DNA of 64,000 bases from Prevotella sp. (GCA_017470055.1 JAFUFD010000038.1:57499-121498); one strand, 5' to 3'. Counted from the first letter of the stretch, positions 9,794-17,626 are shown. Notes: generated by a model not told the origin, from the letters alone. Numbers and translations: made by a program.

Positions 9794-11269
9794 ATGAAAA
9801 TCAAATATTTATTTGGTATCGCACTTGCCTCTATGCTCTTCGTCTCTTGTTCTGAGGACATGCTCGACAGAATCAATGAGGACGAGACCAGCAAGACGGC
9901 AGACAAGGTAGGCGCTAAGTTCCAACTCACCGATGCAGAGGTGGCAACTGCCTATTCTACAGTAAATGGTGCCTACGCATGGTACGTGTCTTCATACACT
10001 GAGCAGATGTTCGGTACTGGTAACAACCAGATGATGAAGGCTGAGACGCGTAATCCCTCTGAGACAGCAAGTGCCGCTACGTTCAACAACGAGTGGAACT
10101 CTACTTACTCAAACCTCAACAACATCTATCAGATGATTGAGAAATGCTCTGAGGGTGGTATCGATGAGGGTAAGGACGACCTGCTGGGTATGGCTCAGAT
10201 TCTGTATGCCCTCAACTGGGGTGTGCTGACTGACCTCCACGGAGACATTCCTTTCAGCGAGTGCTTCACAGAAGTCAGTGCTCCGAAAGTGGAGTCACAG
10301 GAGACCATCTATAATGCCATCTTCGATTTGCTTGACGCTGCCCAGGTGAACCTTGCCAAGGGTGGTAAAAACGCTGGCGAGCAGGATATCATCTATGGTG
10401 GTGACACAGATGCTTGGGCTGCCCTTGGTCATGCTGTCAAGGCACGTTACCTGCTCCACACCTATGGACGCAACAAGAGTGTGCTCTCTCAGGTAATCAG
10501 CGAGGCACAGGCTGCTATCGACGGTGGCTTCGCAGGCTTCTATCTTGATATCTTCAATGGTGTGACTGCCGATAACGCATGGTCTGCCTACCAGTGGAGC
10601 CGCTACTACATCGGCTCAAGCCAGACAGTTATCGACCTGATGGAAGAGCGTGATGATCCACGTGTCTTCTACTACAACTTCGATATCGGTGGCAGTCAGG
10701 CTGGTATCCCTGGTGACCAGAGCCTTGCCTCTTTGGTCGAGGAACTCAACGAGCCATTGTGGCTTGAGAATGGTGCCGCCAACCTTGCTATCTTCAGTGA
10801 GTCTGAGATATACTTTATCCTTGCTGAGGCTCAGGCTTTGGCAGGACAGGATGCCACAGACGCTTTCGAGACGGCTGTAGCAAGCAACCTCAAAGAGTAT
10901 TTCAATATCTGTGACGATGAGATTGACGATGCTGATGTCGCTGACTATATCGCAGGCATCCAGCCTCTCTTCACGGCTGATCAACTGAAGGAGATCCGCA
11001 TCCAGAAGTATCTTGCCCAGACTCGTGGTGAGGTTATCGAGACTTACAACGATATGCGCCGTATCATCTATGCAGAGGGCTCATACCCTGTTGCGATGAC
11101 GAACCCCAACAACAGTTCAAGCGTAGGTAACCGCTGGCCGCTCCGCCTGCCTTATGGTGACAGCGACGTGGTTTCTAATCCTAACGTAGCCGCTGCTTTC
11201 GGTTCTGGCAACGACGCCGGTATGTATGTCTTCACAGAGAATGTATGGTGGGCAGGTGGCTCACGCTAA
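9794..11269 (+). CDS. SusD-like lipoprotein (SusD-like_2 type)
   Basis: The protein has 491 residues with lipobox FVSC (Cys19). The region GVLTDLHGDIPFSECF and the C-terminal block NRWPLRLPYGDSDVVSNPN are characteristic of the second SusD-like family (PF12771), which differs from the canonical SusD/RagB type of the opposite operon. It would be the ligand-binding partner of the SusC at 6613. A bidirectional terminator follows. Confidence 0.9.
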   Translation: MKIKYLFGIALASMLFVSCSEDMLDRINEDETSKTADKVGAKFQLTDAEVATAYSTVNGAYAWYVSSYTEQMFGTGNNQMMKAETRNPSETASAATFNNEWNSTYSNLNNIYQMIEKCSEGGIDEGKDDLLGMAQILYALNWGVLTDLHGDIPFSECFTEVSAPKVESQETIYNAIFDLLDAAQVNLAKGGKNAGEQDIIYGGDTDAWAALGHAVKARYLLHTYGRNKSVLSQVISEAQAAIDGGFAGFYLDIFNGVTADNAWSAYQWSRYYIGSSQTVIDLMEERDDPRVFYYNFDIGGSQAGIPGDQSLASLVEELNEPLWLENGAANLAIFSESEIYFILAEAQALAGQDATDAFETAVASNLKEYFNICDDEIDDADVADYIAGIQPLFTADQLKEIRIQKYLAQTRGEVIETYNDMRRIIYAEGSYPVAMTNPNNSSSVGNRWPLRLPYGDSDVVSNPNVAAAFGSGNDAGMYVFTENVWWAGGSR

Positions 11270-11287
11270 TACATAGTATATAATAAC

Positions 11288-11330
11288 AAAAGCGGTAAGG
11301 AGTGTGAGATTCCTTACCGCTTTTGTTTTA
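11288..11330. terminator. Bidirectional terminator
   Basis: A perfect stem AAAGCGGTAAGGA / TCCTTACCGCTTT with a 9-base loop (11288-11323) is followed by T-rich sequence on the plus strand and preceded by A-rich sequence. It serves the susD-like gene and the convergent protease gene. Confidence 0.85.
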
Positions 11331-11343
11331 TTGTCATTCAAGG

Positions 11344-13947
11344 TTATTTAACGATTATCTTTTTCCTGTTCTTGATGACAAGTCCCTTATAGTTGTCGTC
11401 TACTCGCTGTCCCTGGAGGTTATAGCCTTGCTGACTCTCCTTCTTGCCGTTATCCATGCGGGCGGCATTGATTGCAGAGGGTGCCGAGACTTGCTCGACG
11501 GCTTTCGTGACGTTGAGTTCATTGATGATCTGACCGTCTTTCACGTCTGTGCTGTAGACCGCAGTGACATCATAATACTTTCCGTCAAAGGTGTCAGAAG
11601 ACTTGATGCCAGCAGAGACACCAAAGTTGCCAGCCCAGATTCGTGCGCTGTTGTCATCGCTGTAAGCCCAGATACCATTGTCCCTCTTCAGTTTGACAGC
11701 CTTGACCACTACCAAGTCGCAGTAGTCTGCCTCTGTCAGGTCCTCAAAGCGGACGGCACGTGGCTCGGCGGCACTGCCAGCAGTGATGGTGAGTCCCAGT
11801 TCGTTGGTCTCATCACCCAGTCCGACAGCCTGTGGGATATTGTTGCTCAGTCCTGTCTTGACATACAGGGTACCGTTCAGGATATCGTTGGTCTCGATGG
11901 GCAGGTTGGCGTTATACAGCATGATATTTCCCGTGGCATCACGTAGATAGGCTGTCTGCACGTTGTTCTTGTCTTTATAGGCAAACAACACCTGTGCGTT
12001 CGTCAGTTCGAGCAGGAAATTCTCGCCCACAGGCTGCTGCTTGAAGTCAGAGACAGAATACAATACCGCCTCCGACACGGTTACCTGACAGGAAGCCGAA
12101 GGACCTTGGTCGCTCTTTGCCGTGATAGTGCATGTTCCCACACCGATGCCTGTCACCACACCCTTCTCGCTGACAGTGGCGACGCTTGGATTGTCGCTTT
12201 CCCATGTCAAGGTGTATTCCGCATATTCAGGATCAGCCGTTGGGGTCAGTGTGATGCTGCCTCCGACGAATGTCTCTACGGTGGCAGGCAAACTAATACT
12301 CTTCAGTACGTAGGTGTTCTCGATGTCGAAGGTGACGATGCCGCTGCCGCTCATCGTGATGTTCTTCAATCCCCATTTGGTGGACTCACCGCTCCAACTC
12401 TTGAGGTTGGCGGGACTGGTCGCATTATTCAGCGAGGTCACGTGACTTGTTCCTGGAAATACGTCTGCTGCAGTATTGCTATAACTATTGCCACCAGCAC
12501 GTATCACTTCATAGTAGTTATGTTTGGGATTGCAGTTGATGGTGTTGTAATTCCATACACTTGTGTTCGTGAGGTCAACCCGATGTACCAACATACCGCT
12601 ACCTGGCAGGTAGGCGTCCCACTTGAAGGCGTTCTTCTGGCGATTCTCCAGCAGGAAGAACTCGTTGGCCACAGGTGAGTCGATGCGGTAGCCAGTCTGA
12701 CTGGTGTATAGCGGATTCAGCGTGAAACTGCCCTCCGCCTCAATCTTCTGTGGCTCATCCGTAAAGCCCACCGAGTAACGCTCATAGAGCGAGTAGCCTA
12801 CAGGGGTACGTCCGGTGTTCTCGTAACTGCCTCCGGCCATGATTGACCACAACCCAGGGTGGTTGCTCTCGCCACCACTTTGCCCATAGTCGGTATCGTA
12901 GAAGTCGGGCAGTCCTAACACATGGCTGAACTCATGGCAGATTGTTCCGATACCGTCGATAGTGATGCTGATGGGGTAAGACGTATAGCCATATAACTCC
13001 ACGGAACTGGCATAGTCGCCAAGTGCTACACCGTCTTTTCTCACCTGCCAATTGTTCCAACTGGTGGCATTAGGGTTGTAGATCACAGAGCGGTGTGGCC
13101 AGTAAAGGCGTTCGTCATTACCGCCATAATTGGCTCCGTTGCCCGCAAAGATAAAGTATATCATGTCCACAGTCCCGTCACTGTCACGGTCATAGTTCTC
13201 GTAGTTGATGTCGTTGTCGGCGGCATTGACAGCGGCATAGATCAGTGAGGCGGCATTCTCAGTGCCGTTTGCCTCGTACTGGCTGTAGTCGATGGTATAA
13301 GGACCATAGACGTCGAACTCGGGCTTGAACTTACCCCCAGAGTTGTCGGAGAAATAGTCGCGTACACTGCCCGTATAGGTCTGCTTCTTGCCGTTCGTAT
13401 CGTAATAGCCCGTGTAGTTCTCTTGGTTGAACATGTCATTGGCAAGGTCGGCATAGTCATCTCTGGAGAACGACTTGTCGTTGAACTGCACCAGAATGAC
13501 CAGTCCCTTGAAGTTGTTATAGTCATACTGTGCGGCACGAGCGCCTGCGGCTCTCCGCTTTTCAAGGGTCTGTTGCTGTCGCTTGATGACCTTTTCTCTC
13601 ATCATTGCCGTTTTCTCCGACATCTCAGGAGCCTGGTATTTCTCCACCCTGGCAAGGAAAGTCTGCTCTGCCGTCTCACGTGTCTCTGCGTCATGGGCAA
13701 TCTGGGCGGTAGGCTCCAACTTGCCGTCTCTCAGTTCCGCATAGACATAGTAGCCCTGTTGGTTCTTTACTACAGAAAAACCATCGGTGGTTGTGCTGAA
13801 GTGCGACCATTCGTCGCCATGCAGTTGGAGGGTGACTTGACTGCCGTCAGGCTGTGTGATTTTTACTGTCCCACGATAAGCGGGCACCGCTATGCTTTTG
13901 CCTATCACCAGTGCCAGCATATAAAGGATAAATGCTATTTTTTTCAT
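11344..13947 (-). CDS. Secreted M6-family metalloprotease with Big_2 domain and sorting-like tail
   Basis: The protein has 867 residues. After a signal peptide and an N-terminal pro-region (1-140), the catalytic domain carries HEFSHVLGLPDFYD (zinc ligands around residues 338-342) and the downstream NHPGLWSIMAGG, as in M6/immune-inhibitor-A-like peptidases. A bacterial Ig-like Big_2 domain follows (about 548-627, PSVATVSEKGVVTGIGVGT), then a DUF5689-like OB domain (about 635-840). The tail GYNLQGQRVDDNYKGLVIKN...KK is shared with the proteins at 18232 and 36969 and resembles a type IX secretion signal. It is therefore probably exported and cell-attached or released. The promoter region carries a copy of the cassette-array promoter repeat (13970). 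Confidence 0.9.
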   Translation of the reverse strand: MKKIAFILYMLALVIGKSIAVPAYRGTVKITQPDGSQVTLQLHGDEWSHFSTTTDGFSVVKNQQGYYVYAELRDGKLEPTAQIAHDAETRETAEQTFLARVEKYQAPEMSEKTAMMREKVIKRQQQTLEKRRAAGARAAQYDYNNFKGLVILVQFNDKSFSRDDYADLANDMFNQENYTGYYDTNGKKQTYTGSVRDYFSDNSGGKFKPEFDVYGPYTIDYSQYEANGTENAASLIYAAVNAADNDINYENYDRDSDGTVDMIYFIFAGNGANYGGNDERLYWPHRSVIYNPNATSWNNWQVRKDGVALGDYASSVELYGYTSYPISITIDGIGTICHEFSHVLGLPDFYDTDYGQSGGESNHPGLWSIMAGGSYENTGRTPVGYSLYERYSVGFTDEPQKIEAEGSFTLNPLYTSQTGYRIDSPVANEFFLLENRQKNAFKWDAYLPGSGMLVHRVDLTNTSVWNYNTINCNPKHNYYEVIRAGGNSYSNTAADVFPGTSHVTSLNNATSPANLKSWSGESTKWGLKNITMSGSGIVTFDIENTYVLKSISLPATVETFVGGSITLTPTADPEYAEYTLTWESDNPSVATVSEKGVVTGIGVGTCTITAKSDQGPSASCQVTVSEAVLYSVSDFKQQPVGENFLLELTNAQVLFAYKDKNNVQTAYLRDATGNIMLYNANLPIETNDILNGTLYVKTGLSNNIPQAVGLGDETNELGLTITAGSAAEPRAVRFEDLTEADYCDLVVVKAVKLKRDNGIWAYSDDNSARIWAGNFGVSAGIKSSDTFDGKYYDVTAVYSTDVKDGQIINELNVTKAVEQVSAPSAINAARMDNGKKESQQGYNLQGQRVDDNYKGLVIKNRKKIIVK

Positions 13948-13969
13948 GAAATCTTTGGTAATTAGGTTG

Positions 13970-14034
13970 CAAAGATACGAAAATTTCGATTAAATGAGAA
14001 GAAAAGAAATGAATTTATGATGTTGAGTGTGAGT
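13970..14034 (-). repeat. Cassette promoter repeat, copy 7 (in front of the M6 protease)
   Basis: TATCTTTG on the minus strand (13970-13977) and the flank GAGTGTGAGTATTT match the promoter repeat of the array to the right, but less closely (GATTAAATGAGAA instead of GATTAAACGAGCA). It probably drives the protease gene. Confidence 0.6.
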
Positions 14035-14048
14035 ATTTCCGTCACTAA

Positions 14049-14161
14049 AGCCTCCGATAGTAAAGACAAGAGCCTCCCATCCTTGACACGAGAGTCTCCC
14101 ATCAGCCATAGGAGACTGCCCGCTCTTCAATCGGAGGCATGACAGTCTTGTGGTGGAGACT
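14049..14161. other. Nested inverted repeats in the intergenic space
   Basis: The 223-base gap between the protease and the first MNT gene holds an outer pair GCCTCCGAT (14050-14058) / ATCGGAGGC (14130-14138), a middle pair AAGAGC / GCTCTT, an inner hairpin AGTCTCC / GGAGACT (14093-14117), and a separate hairpin AGTCT / AGACT (14144-14161). No coding sequence is seen. It could be an RNA structure or terminator, or a recombination scar. Confidence 0.55.
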
Positions 14162-14170
14162 TACTAACAC

Positions 14171-14494
14171 TTAAACAGCGATACCAGTATTCATGATATC
14201 TTCATATAATGGAGAATAGTAGCCGTTTGGCTCCTCCATTAGTATTGGCTCAATGAGAAAACTTATTTTACGACCGTCACCAGCAAGGTCGGCTGATTTC
14301 TCTAGCCAGTTTCCTTCAAGTTTGGGTACAATAACAGCCACATCAATGTCACTCCATGTATGTGGTGTTCCTTTTGAGTATGATCCATATAGATACACTC
14401 TTGGCGTTGAACTAAATCGATGTGAGATAGTTTTCTTATAATCTCTCACAATTTCCAAAGCCTCTTCCCTTGTTAGAACTTCTGGTGTATCCAT
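14171..14494 (-). CDS. MNT-type nucleotidyltransferase, solitary
   Basis: The protein has 107 residues from MDTPEVLTREEAL. The minimal nucleotidyltransferase motif GSYSKGTPHTWSDIDVAV is present (GSx3-G...DxD). A later Glu (SFLIEP) may be the third acidic ligand. Such proteins are usually antitoxins of HEPN toxins or AMP-transferring enzymes (MntA-like). No HEPN gene (RX4-6H) is adjacent. The frame continues upstream to 14554, but that region is the repeated promoter, so the inner ATG is chosen. It is a paralogue of 16158-16478, with identical first residues and C-terminus (TGIAV). Confidence 0.8.
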   Translation of the reverse strand: MDTPEVLTREEALEIVRDYKKTISHRFSSTPRVYLYGSYSKGTPHTWSDIDVAVIVPKLEGNWLEKSADLAGDGRKISFLIEPILMEEPNGYYSPLYEDIMNTGIAV

Positions 14495-14523
14495 TGCAAT
14501 AATTGTTTGATATATATCGCCTG

Positions 14524-14551
14524 CAAAGATAATCATTATTTCGTAATCTTC
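14524..14551 (-). repeat. Cassette promoter repeat, copy 1 (partial)
   Basis: Only the distal promoter part, TATCTTTG (14524-14531) plus the AATGATTA flank, is kept here. It lies just before the MNT gene with an intervening leader equal to that at 16479-16507. Confidence 0.6.
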
Positions 14552-14572
14552 CAAACAATCTTAGGAAAAACA

Positions 14573-14604
14573 AAAATCGGGAGGGCTGTGTGGCTCTCCC
14601 GATA
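14573..14604 (-). terminator. Terminator after the PIN remnant
   Basis: A hairpin ATCGGGAG / CTCTCCCGAT (14576-14603) is followed on the minus strand by TTTTTGTTTTT. A nearly identical hairpin ends the operon at 39051. Confidence 0.8.
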
Positions 14605-14627
14605 GGATAGATATGTGTAAGGAGGGA

Positions 14628-14885
14628 TTACGACTTATCGATTAGTTCTAGAAACTCGTCTAACTCATAGACGGGAATCTCGGAGGCAAGAAAGTCTTTC
14701 TTATTACGGGTTATGATACAATCGACATCCACAGTAAGAGCCGAACAATACTGGAGCGCATCCTCAAAGTCTGTGTAGCCAGAGGCAAGGGCACACCTGA
14801 CAACCGAAGCATCAACAATGGTAGGCGTACACATCTGGCACAGCAGATCGATACTGTCAAAGATGTCCTGTGTACTCATCCTCAT
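14628..14885 (-). pseudogene. Truncated PIN-domain toxin
   Basis: The 85 remaining residues match the C-terminal half of a VapC-like PIN protein: DASVVRCALASGYTDFEDALQYCSAL, then DCIITRNKKDF near the end. The N-terminal half with the first catalytic Asp (usually xxxDTNVxxD) is missing. The upstream frame is that of the antitoxin's shadow. The likely first codon is the ATG at 14885 or 14879, overlapping the end of the antitoxin. An internal deletion is inferred, so the nuclease should be inactive. Confidence 0.75.
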
Positions 14886-15096
14886 CGGTGGCATACCAGG
14901 GGTTGCCACGCTGGAACTGCAGCACACGGGGTGACAGCCCAGAGGGCACAGCATCGGCGTTCTCTGTACGGTGACTCTGTACGGTACGTGAATGATGGCG
15001 AAGCCTCTTCACATAGCGTGACACGCTTTCCAACATCTCAGTACTCATCTGATCGAGTTCTGCTGCAATGGATGTTCTTAACTCGATTGTTGTCAT
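14857..15096 (-). CDS. Antitoxin-like protein paired with a broken PIN toxin
   Basis: The protein has 79 residues starting MTTIELRTSIAAELDQMS, a short helical N-terminus like that of Bacteroidales PIN antitoxins. The C-terminal NPWYATDEDEYTGHL may be shortened by the deletion that removed the start of the toxin. It overlaps the toxin remnant by 29 bases. The upstream frame continues through the promoter repeat, so the ATG just after the promoter is chosen. The role as antitoxin is inferred from position and size. Confidence 0.6.
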   Translation of the reverse strand: MTTIELRTSIAAELDQMSTEMLESVSRYVKRLRHHSRTVQSHRTENADAVPSGLSPRVLQFQRGNPWYATDEDEYTGHL

Positions 15097-15123
15097 AATA
15101 AACCACTTTTTGATTCTCGATTG

Positions 15124-15215
15124 CAAAGATACGATTAAACGAGCACAAAACAAAAGAAATCCTTTCTTTTTTTTGTCGAGTGTGAGTATTTTCGCCGTAT
15201 GATTACGGCAAAGAT
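15124..15215 (-). repeat. Cassette promoter repeat, copy 2
   Basis: On the minus strand TTTG, 19 bases and TATCTTTG (15124-15131) are followed by the leader of the antitoxin. The flank upstream (CTCACACTCGAC, then CCGTAATCATACGGCG) and a second TATCTTTG further upstream are near identical to copies at 15967, 16508, 17344 and 18060. Confidence 0.85.
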
Positions 15216-15256
15216 AATCATTATTCTCCGAATTTCCAAATGTTTGGAGGGAAAAG

Positions 15257-15766
15257 TTATGGTTTGAACTCGTTGAACATTGCAATCTCACAGTTAAAAT
15301 GATATACAATCTCTTCTAACTGGGGATGTGTGCGCTGCACAATAAGTGCAACATATTCTGTAATCGGTTTTCCGTTTGCATCTTCTCCCCTAACCTCAGA
15401 AGACTTAATTACATATCTCTTCTGTTGTTCATAACCATTGAACCAACGAAGAAACAAACGTGCACGCTGCGCTTGTTGAGAATTGTCTGTACTACACATG
15501 TAGAGCAAAACCTCTGGATTGACGCTGAAGAACTCTTCTATGATACAAATGACTGTCTGGGCAATCTTTATATCATTGGGAGATTTCATATTGTCAGGAT
15601 TGGCAAGATTGAACCAATACGCTACAAAAAATGGATTATTATCTTGTTCGAAATCTACTCTATAAGTGATTCCACTATCGGTTACGAAGATAAAAGCCTT
15701 CCCATCATAACCCACAATGTATGGGGAATGAAGATTGATGGCTTCAATGTTTAAACTTTTCATCAT
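15257..15766 (-). CDS. DUF6169-like protein, copy 1
   Basis: The protein has 169 residues. The pattern FVTDSGITYRVDF, then FFVAYWFNL, then DIKIAQTVICIIEEFFSVNPEVLLYMCSTDNSQQAQRARLFLRWF fits the DUF6169 family of Bacteroidetes. The function is unknown. The start ATG overlaps the stop of the upstream small gene (ATGATG/TGA), which suggests translational coupling. It is a paralogue of 16644-17153. The last 10 codons and the following 75 bases are identical in the two copies, while the middle differs, suggesting recombination at the 3' edge. Confidence 0.75.
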   Translation of the reverse strand: MMKSLNIEAINLHSPYIVGYDGKAFIFVTDSGITYRVDFEQDNNPFFVAYWFNLANPDNMKSPNDIKIAQTVICIIEEFFSVNPEVLLYMCSTDNSQQAQRARLFLRWFNGYEQQKRYVIKSSEVRGEDANGKPITEYVALIVQRTHPQLEEIVYHFNCEIAMFNEFKP

Positions 15767-15939
15767 TGCACAGGTTCTATTCTGTAATAGCCAGAATCTT
15801 CCGCTGCTTTCAGTCCCTGTTGTCGAGCCTGCCACCATTCGTTAGTTTCTCTTTGAAAAGCCTCTTTACGTTCTCTAGCCTGACGCCACCACGCAAGTAC
15901 TTCTTCACGAGTCCTAGCCTTAGATTTGTTTGTTGTCAT
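15763..15939 (-). CDS. Small charged protein upstream of DUF6169, copy 1
   Basis: The protein has 58 residues, MTTNKSKARTREEVLAWWRQARERKEAF and on. It is highly charged, Trp-rich and predicted helical. The paralogue at 17155-17322 shares the core RTRxEVLAWxxxARERKxxxxxxTE. It has the size and order of an antitoxin or adaptor for the next gene, with which it overlaps by 4 bases. I do not recognise a named family. Confidence 0.65.
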   Translation of the reverse strand: MTTNKSKARTREEVLAWWRQARERKEAFQRETNEWWQARQQGLKAAEDSGYYRIEPVQ

Positions 15940-15966
15940 AATAAACCACTTTTTGATTCTCGATTG

Positions 15967-16060
15967 CAAAGATACGATTAAACGAGCACAAAACAAAAGA
16001 AATCCTTTCTTTTTTTGTCGAGTGTGAGTATTTTCGCCGTATGATTACGGCAAAGATACA
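15967..16060 (-). repeat. Cassette promoter repeat, copy 3
   Basis: TATCTTTG on the minus strand (15967-15974), -33 TTTG and the common upstream flank. It drives the small gene plus DUF6169 copy 1. A terminator for the previous cassette follows at 16084. Confidence 0.85.
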
Positions 16061-16083
16061 AACTATTTCGTAATCTACAAATA

Positions 16084-16117
16084 AAATCGGACAGGATTTT
16101 CTATTCCTGCCCGATTT
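16084..16117 (-). terminator. Terminator of the 16158 MNT cassette
   Basis: Stem AAATCGGGCAGGA / TCCTGTCCGATTT on the minus strand (one G-T pair) with an 8-base loop. The same hairpin and the flank TAATCACTGATTACAGCAT occur at 17461 and 18177. Confidence 0.8.
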
Positions 16118-16157
16118 AAATATGCTGTAATCAGTGATTAATGCAGGAGTGTTATTC

Positions 16158-16478
16158 TTAAACAGCGATACCAGTGCGAATAACATCACGGTAGAGTAGT
16201 GTGTCTTCTTCAGCAGACATTAGGACCGGCTCAATCAGAAGGCTTACTTGATCAATGTCATGCCATAAATCTGCTGATTGCTCTAACCAGTCTGCGTCTT
16301 TAAGAGATGGTACAATGACAGCCACGTCAATATCGCTCAAAGGAGTTTGATGCCCCTTTGAATATGAGCCGAACATATATACGAGAGGTTCTGTTGGGAA
16401 TCTATGTGATATTACTCTTTTGTAGTCCCTGACAAGTTTTAGGGCTTCGTCTCTTGTTAGAACTTCTGGTGTATCCAT
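16158..16478 (-). CDS. MNT-type nucleotidyltransferase, solitary, second copy
   Basis: The protein has 106 residues beginning MDTPEVLTRDEAL. The motif GSYSKGHQTPLSDIDVAVIV carries the GS and DxD residues. It is a close paralogue of 14171-14494, with more difference in the C-terminal half (DLWHDIDQVSLLIEP). No HEPN partner gene is near. Right after its stop lie 17 bases of the sorting-tail gene (coding for NTPA) and then the shared terminator, so its 3' flank came from a copy of the tail gene's end. Confidence 0.8.
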   Translation of the reverse strand: MDTPEVLTRDEALKLVRDYKRVISHRFPTEPLVYMFGSYSKGHQTPLSDIDVAVIVPSLKDADWLEQSADLWHDIDQVSLLIEPVLMSAEEDTLLYRDVIRTGIAV

Positions 16479-16507
16479 TGCAATAATTGTTTGATATATA
16501 TCGCCTG

Positions 16508-16600
16508 CAAAGATACGAAAATTTCGATTAAATGAGAACAAAAGAAATCCTTTCTTTTTTTGTCGAGTGTGAGTATTTTCGCCGTATAATTACGGCAAAG
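16508..16600 (-). repeat. Cassette promoter repeat, copy 4
   Basis: TATCTTTG (16508-16515, minus strand) with the variant flank CGAAATTTTCGTATC also seen before the protease at 13970, then the common upstream part. It drives the MNT gene. Confidence 0.8.
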
Positions 16601-16643
16601 ATAATCATTATTCTCCGAATTTCCAAATGTTTGGAGGGAAAAG

Positions 16644-17153
16644 TTATGGTTTGAACTCGTTGAACATTGCAATCTCATCATCAAAACGACGAATGATACT
16701 ATCAAACTGGGGATGATTACGTTGTACTATTAATGCAATATAATCTTTGGAAGGTTTCCCTTCTGCATCGATAGTTCTTATGTCAGTCGCTTTTATGGCA
16801 TATTTGAGTTGTTGCTCGTAACCATTAAACCAACGCAAAAAAAGTCTTGCTCTTTGTGCTTGTTGGTTATTGTCGGTACTACACATATAAAGTAATACAT
16901 TAGGGTTAAGCCTAAAGAATTCCTCAATGATACAAATAACGGTTTGAGCAATCTTAATATCTCCAGGAGATTTCGTGTGTTCAAGATTTGTTAGGTTAAA
17001 CCAATAGGCGGTGTAGTATGGATTTGAATCTAACTCAAAATCTATGGCGTATAGTATATTATGGTCTGTCTTAAACAAGTATTTACCCGTCTGACCCAAA
17101 TAAACTTGATAATCAGCATGGGCATTAATCATTTCCAGATTTAATGCATTCAT
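16644..17153 (-). CDS. DUF6169-like protein, copy 2
   Basis: The protein has 169 residues, MNALNLEMINAHADYQVYL and on. It has the same length and plan as 15257-15766: LYAIDFELDSNPYYTAYWFNL, DIKIAQTVICIIEEFFRLNPNVLLYMCSTDNNQQAQRARLFLRWF and an identical end EIAMFNEFKP. It starts one base after the stop of the upstream small gene. Function unknown; it is probably one half of a two-gene module. Confidence 0.75.
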   Translation of the reverse strand: MNALNLEMINAHADYQVYLGQTGKYLFKTDHNILYAIDFELDSNPYYTAYWFNLTNLEHTKSPGDIKIAQTVICIIEEFFRLNPNVLLYMCSTDNNQQAQRARLFLRWFNGYEQQLKYAIKATDIRTIDAEGKPSKDYIALIVQRNHPQFDSIIRRFDDEIAMFNEFKP

Positions 17154-17154
17154 A

Positions 17155-17322
17155 CTATTCGGCAAAGTCAAAATAGTGTGATTCTTTAGCACGTTGGCTT
17201 TCCTCAACCAGGGCCTTCAATTCAAGTTCTGTTTGTTCTTGCCATGCCTGCTTGCGTTCTCTGGCACGCTGTAACCACGCTAAGACCTCTTTGCGTGTAC
17301 GTTTCTTTTCTGTTTTTGCCAT
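17155..17322 (-). CDS. Small charged protein upstream of DUF6169, copy 2
   Basis: The protein has 55 residues, MAKTEKKRTRKEVLAWLQRARERKQAW and on; a helical charged protein, paralogue of 15763-15939. It lies in the same position directly behind a promoter repeat and directly before DUF6169. Confidence 0.65.
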   Translation of the reverse strand: MAKTEKKRTRKEVLAWLQRARERKQAWQEQTELELKALVEESQRAKESHYFDFAE

Positions 17323-17343
17323 ATTTATTATATATCTTGGTTG

Positions 17344-17440
17344 CAAAGATACGATTAAACGAGCACAAAACAAAAGAAATCCTTTCTTTTTTTGTCGAGT
17401 GTGAGTATTTTCGCCGTATGATTACGGCAAAGATAATCAT
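17344..17440 (-). repeat. Cassette promoter repeat, copy 5
   Basis: TATCTTTG (17344-17351), 19 bases and TTTG (17371-17374) on the minus strand with the common flank. It drives the small gene plus DUF6169 copy 2. Confidence 0.85.
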
Positions 17441-17460
17441 TATTTCGTAATCTACAAACA

Positions 17461-17494
17461 AAATCGGGCAGGATTTTCTATTCCTGTCCGATTT
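17461..17494 (-). terminator. Terminator after the tail-gene remnant
   Basis: Stem AAATCGGACAGGA / TCCTGCCCGATTT on the minus strand, the same hairpin as at 16084 and 18177. Confidence 0.8.
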
Positions 17495-17518
17495 AGATAT
17501 GCTGTAATCAGTGATTAC

Positions 17519-17626
17519 TTAATCACGAATTTGACGTTTGTCGAATTCGTTTCCGTCTTTCACGACGATACCCTTGAAGTTCTTGTTAACACGCCGATCT
17601 GCGAGGTTGTAAGCAGGAGTGTTATT
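17519..17626 (-). pseudogene. Remnant of a sorting-tail coding end
   Basis: On the minus strand this reads NTPAYNLADRRVNKNFKGIVVKDG, then diverges and stops. This matches the last residues of the protein at 18232-20397 (NTPAYNLAGQRVNKNFKGIVVKDG). Only the last ~35 codons exist here, with no upstream body. It is followed by the same terminator as the intact gene, so it is a duplicated and decayed 3' end. Confidence 0.8.

Noticed and set aside
11323-11946. 207-residue plus-strand frame opposite the M6 protease
   Set aside because: It is antisense to the protease C-terminal domains and sorting-like tail, with no start signals or family features.
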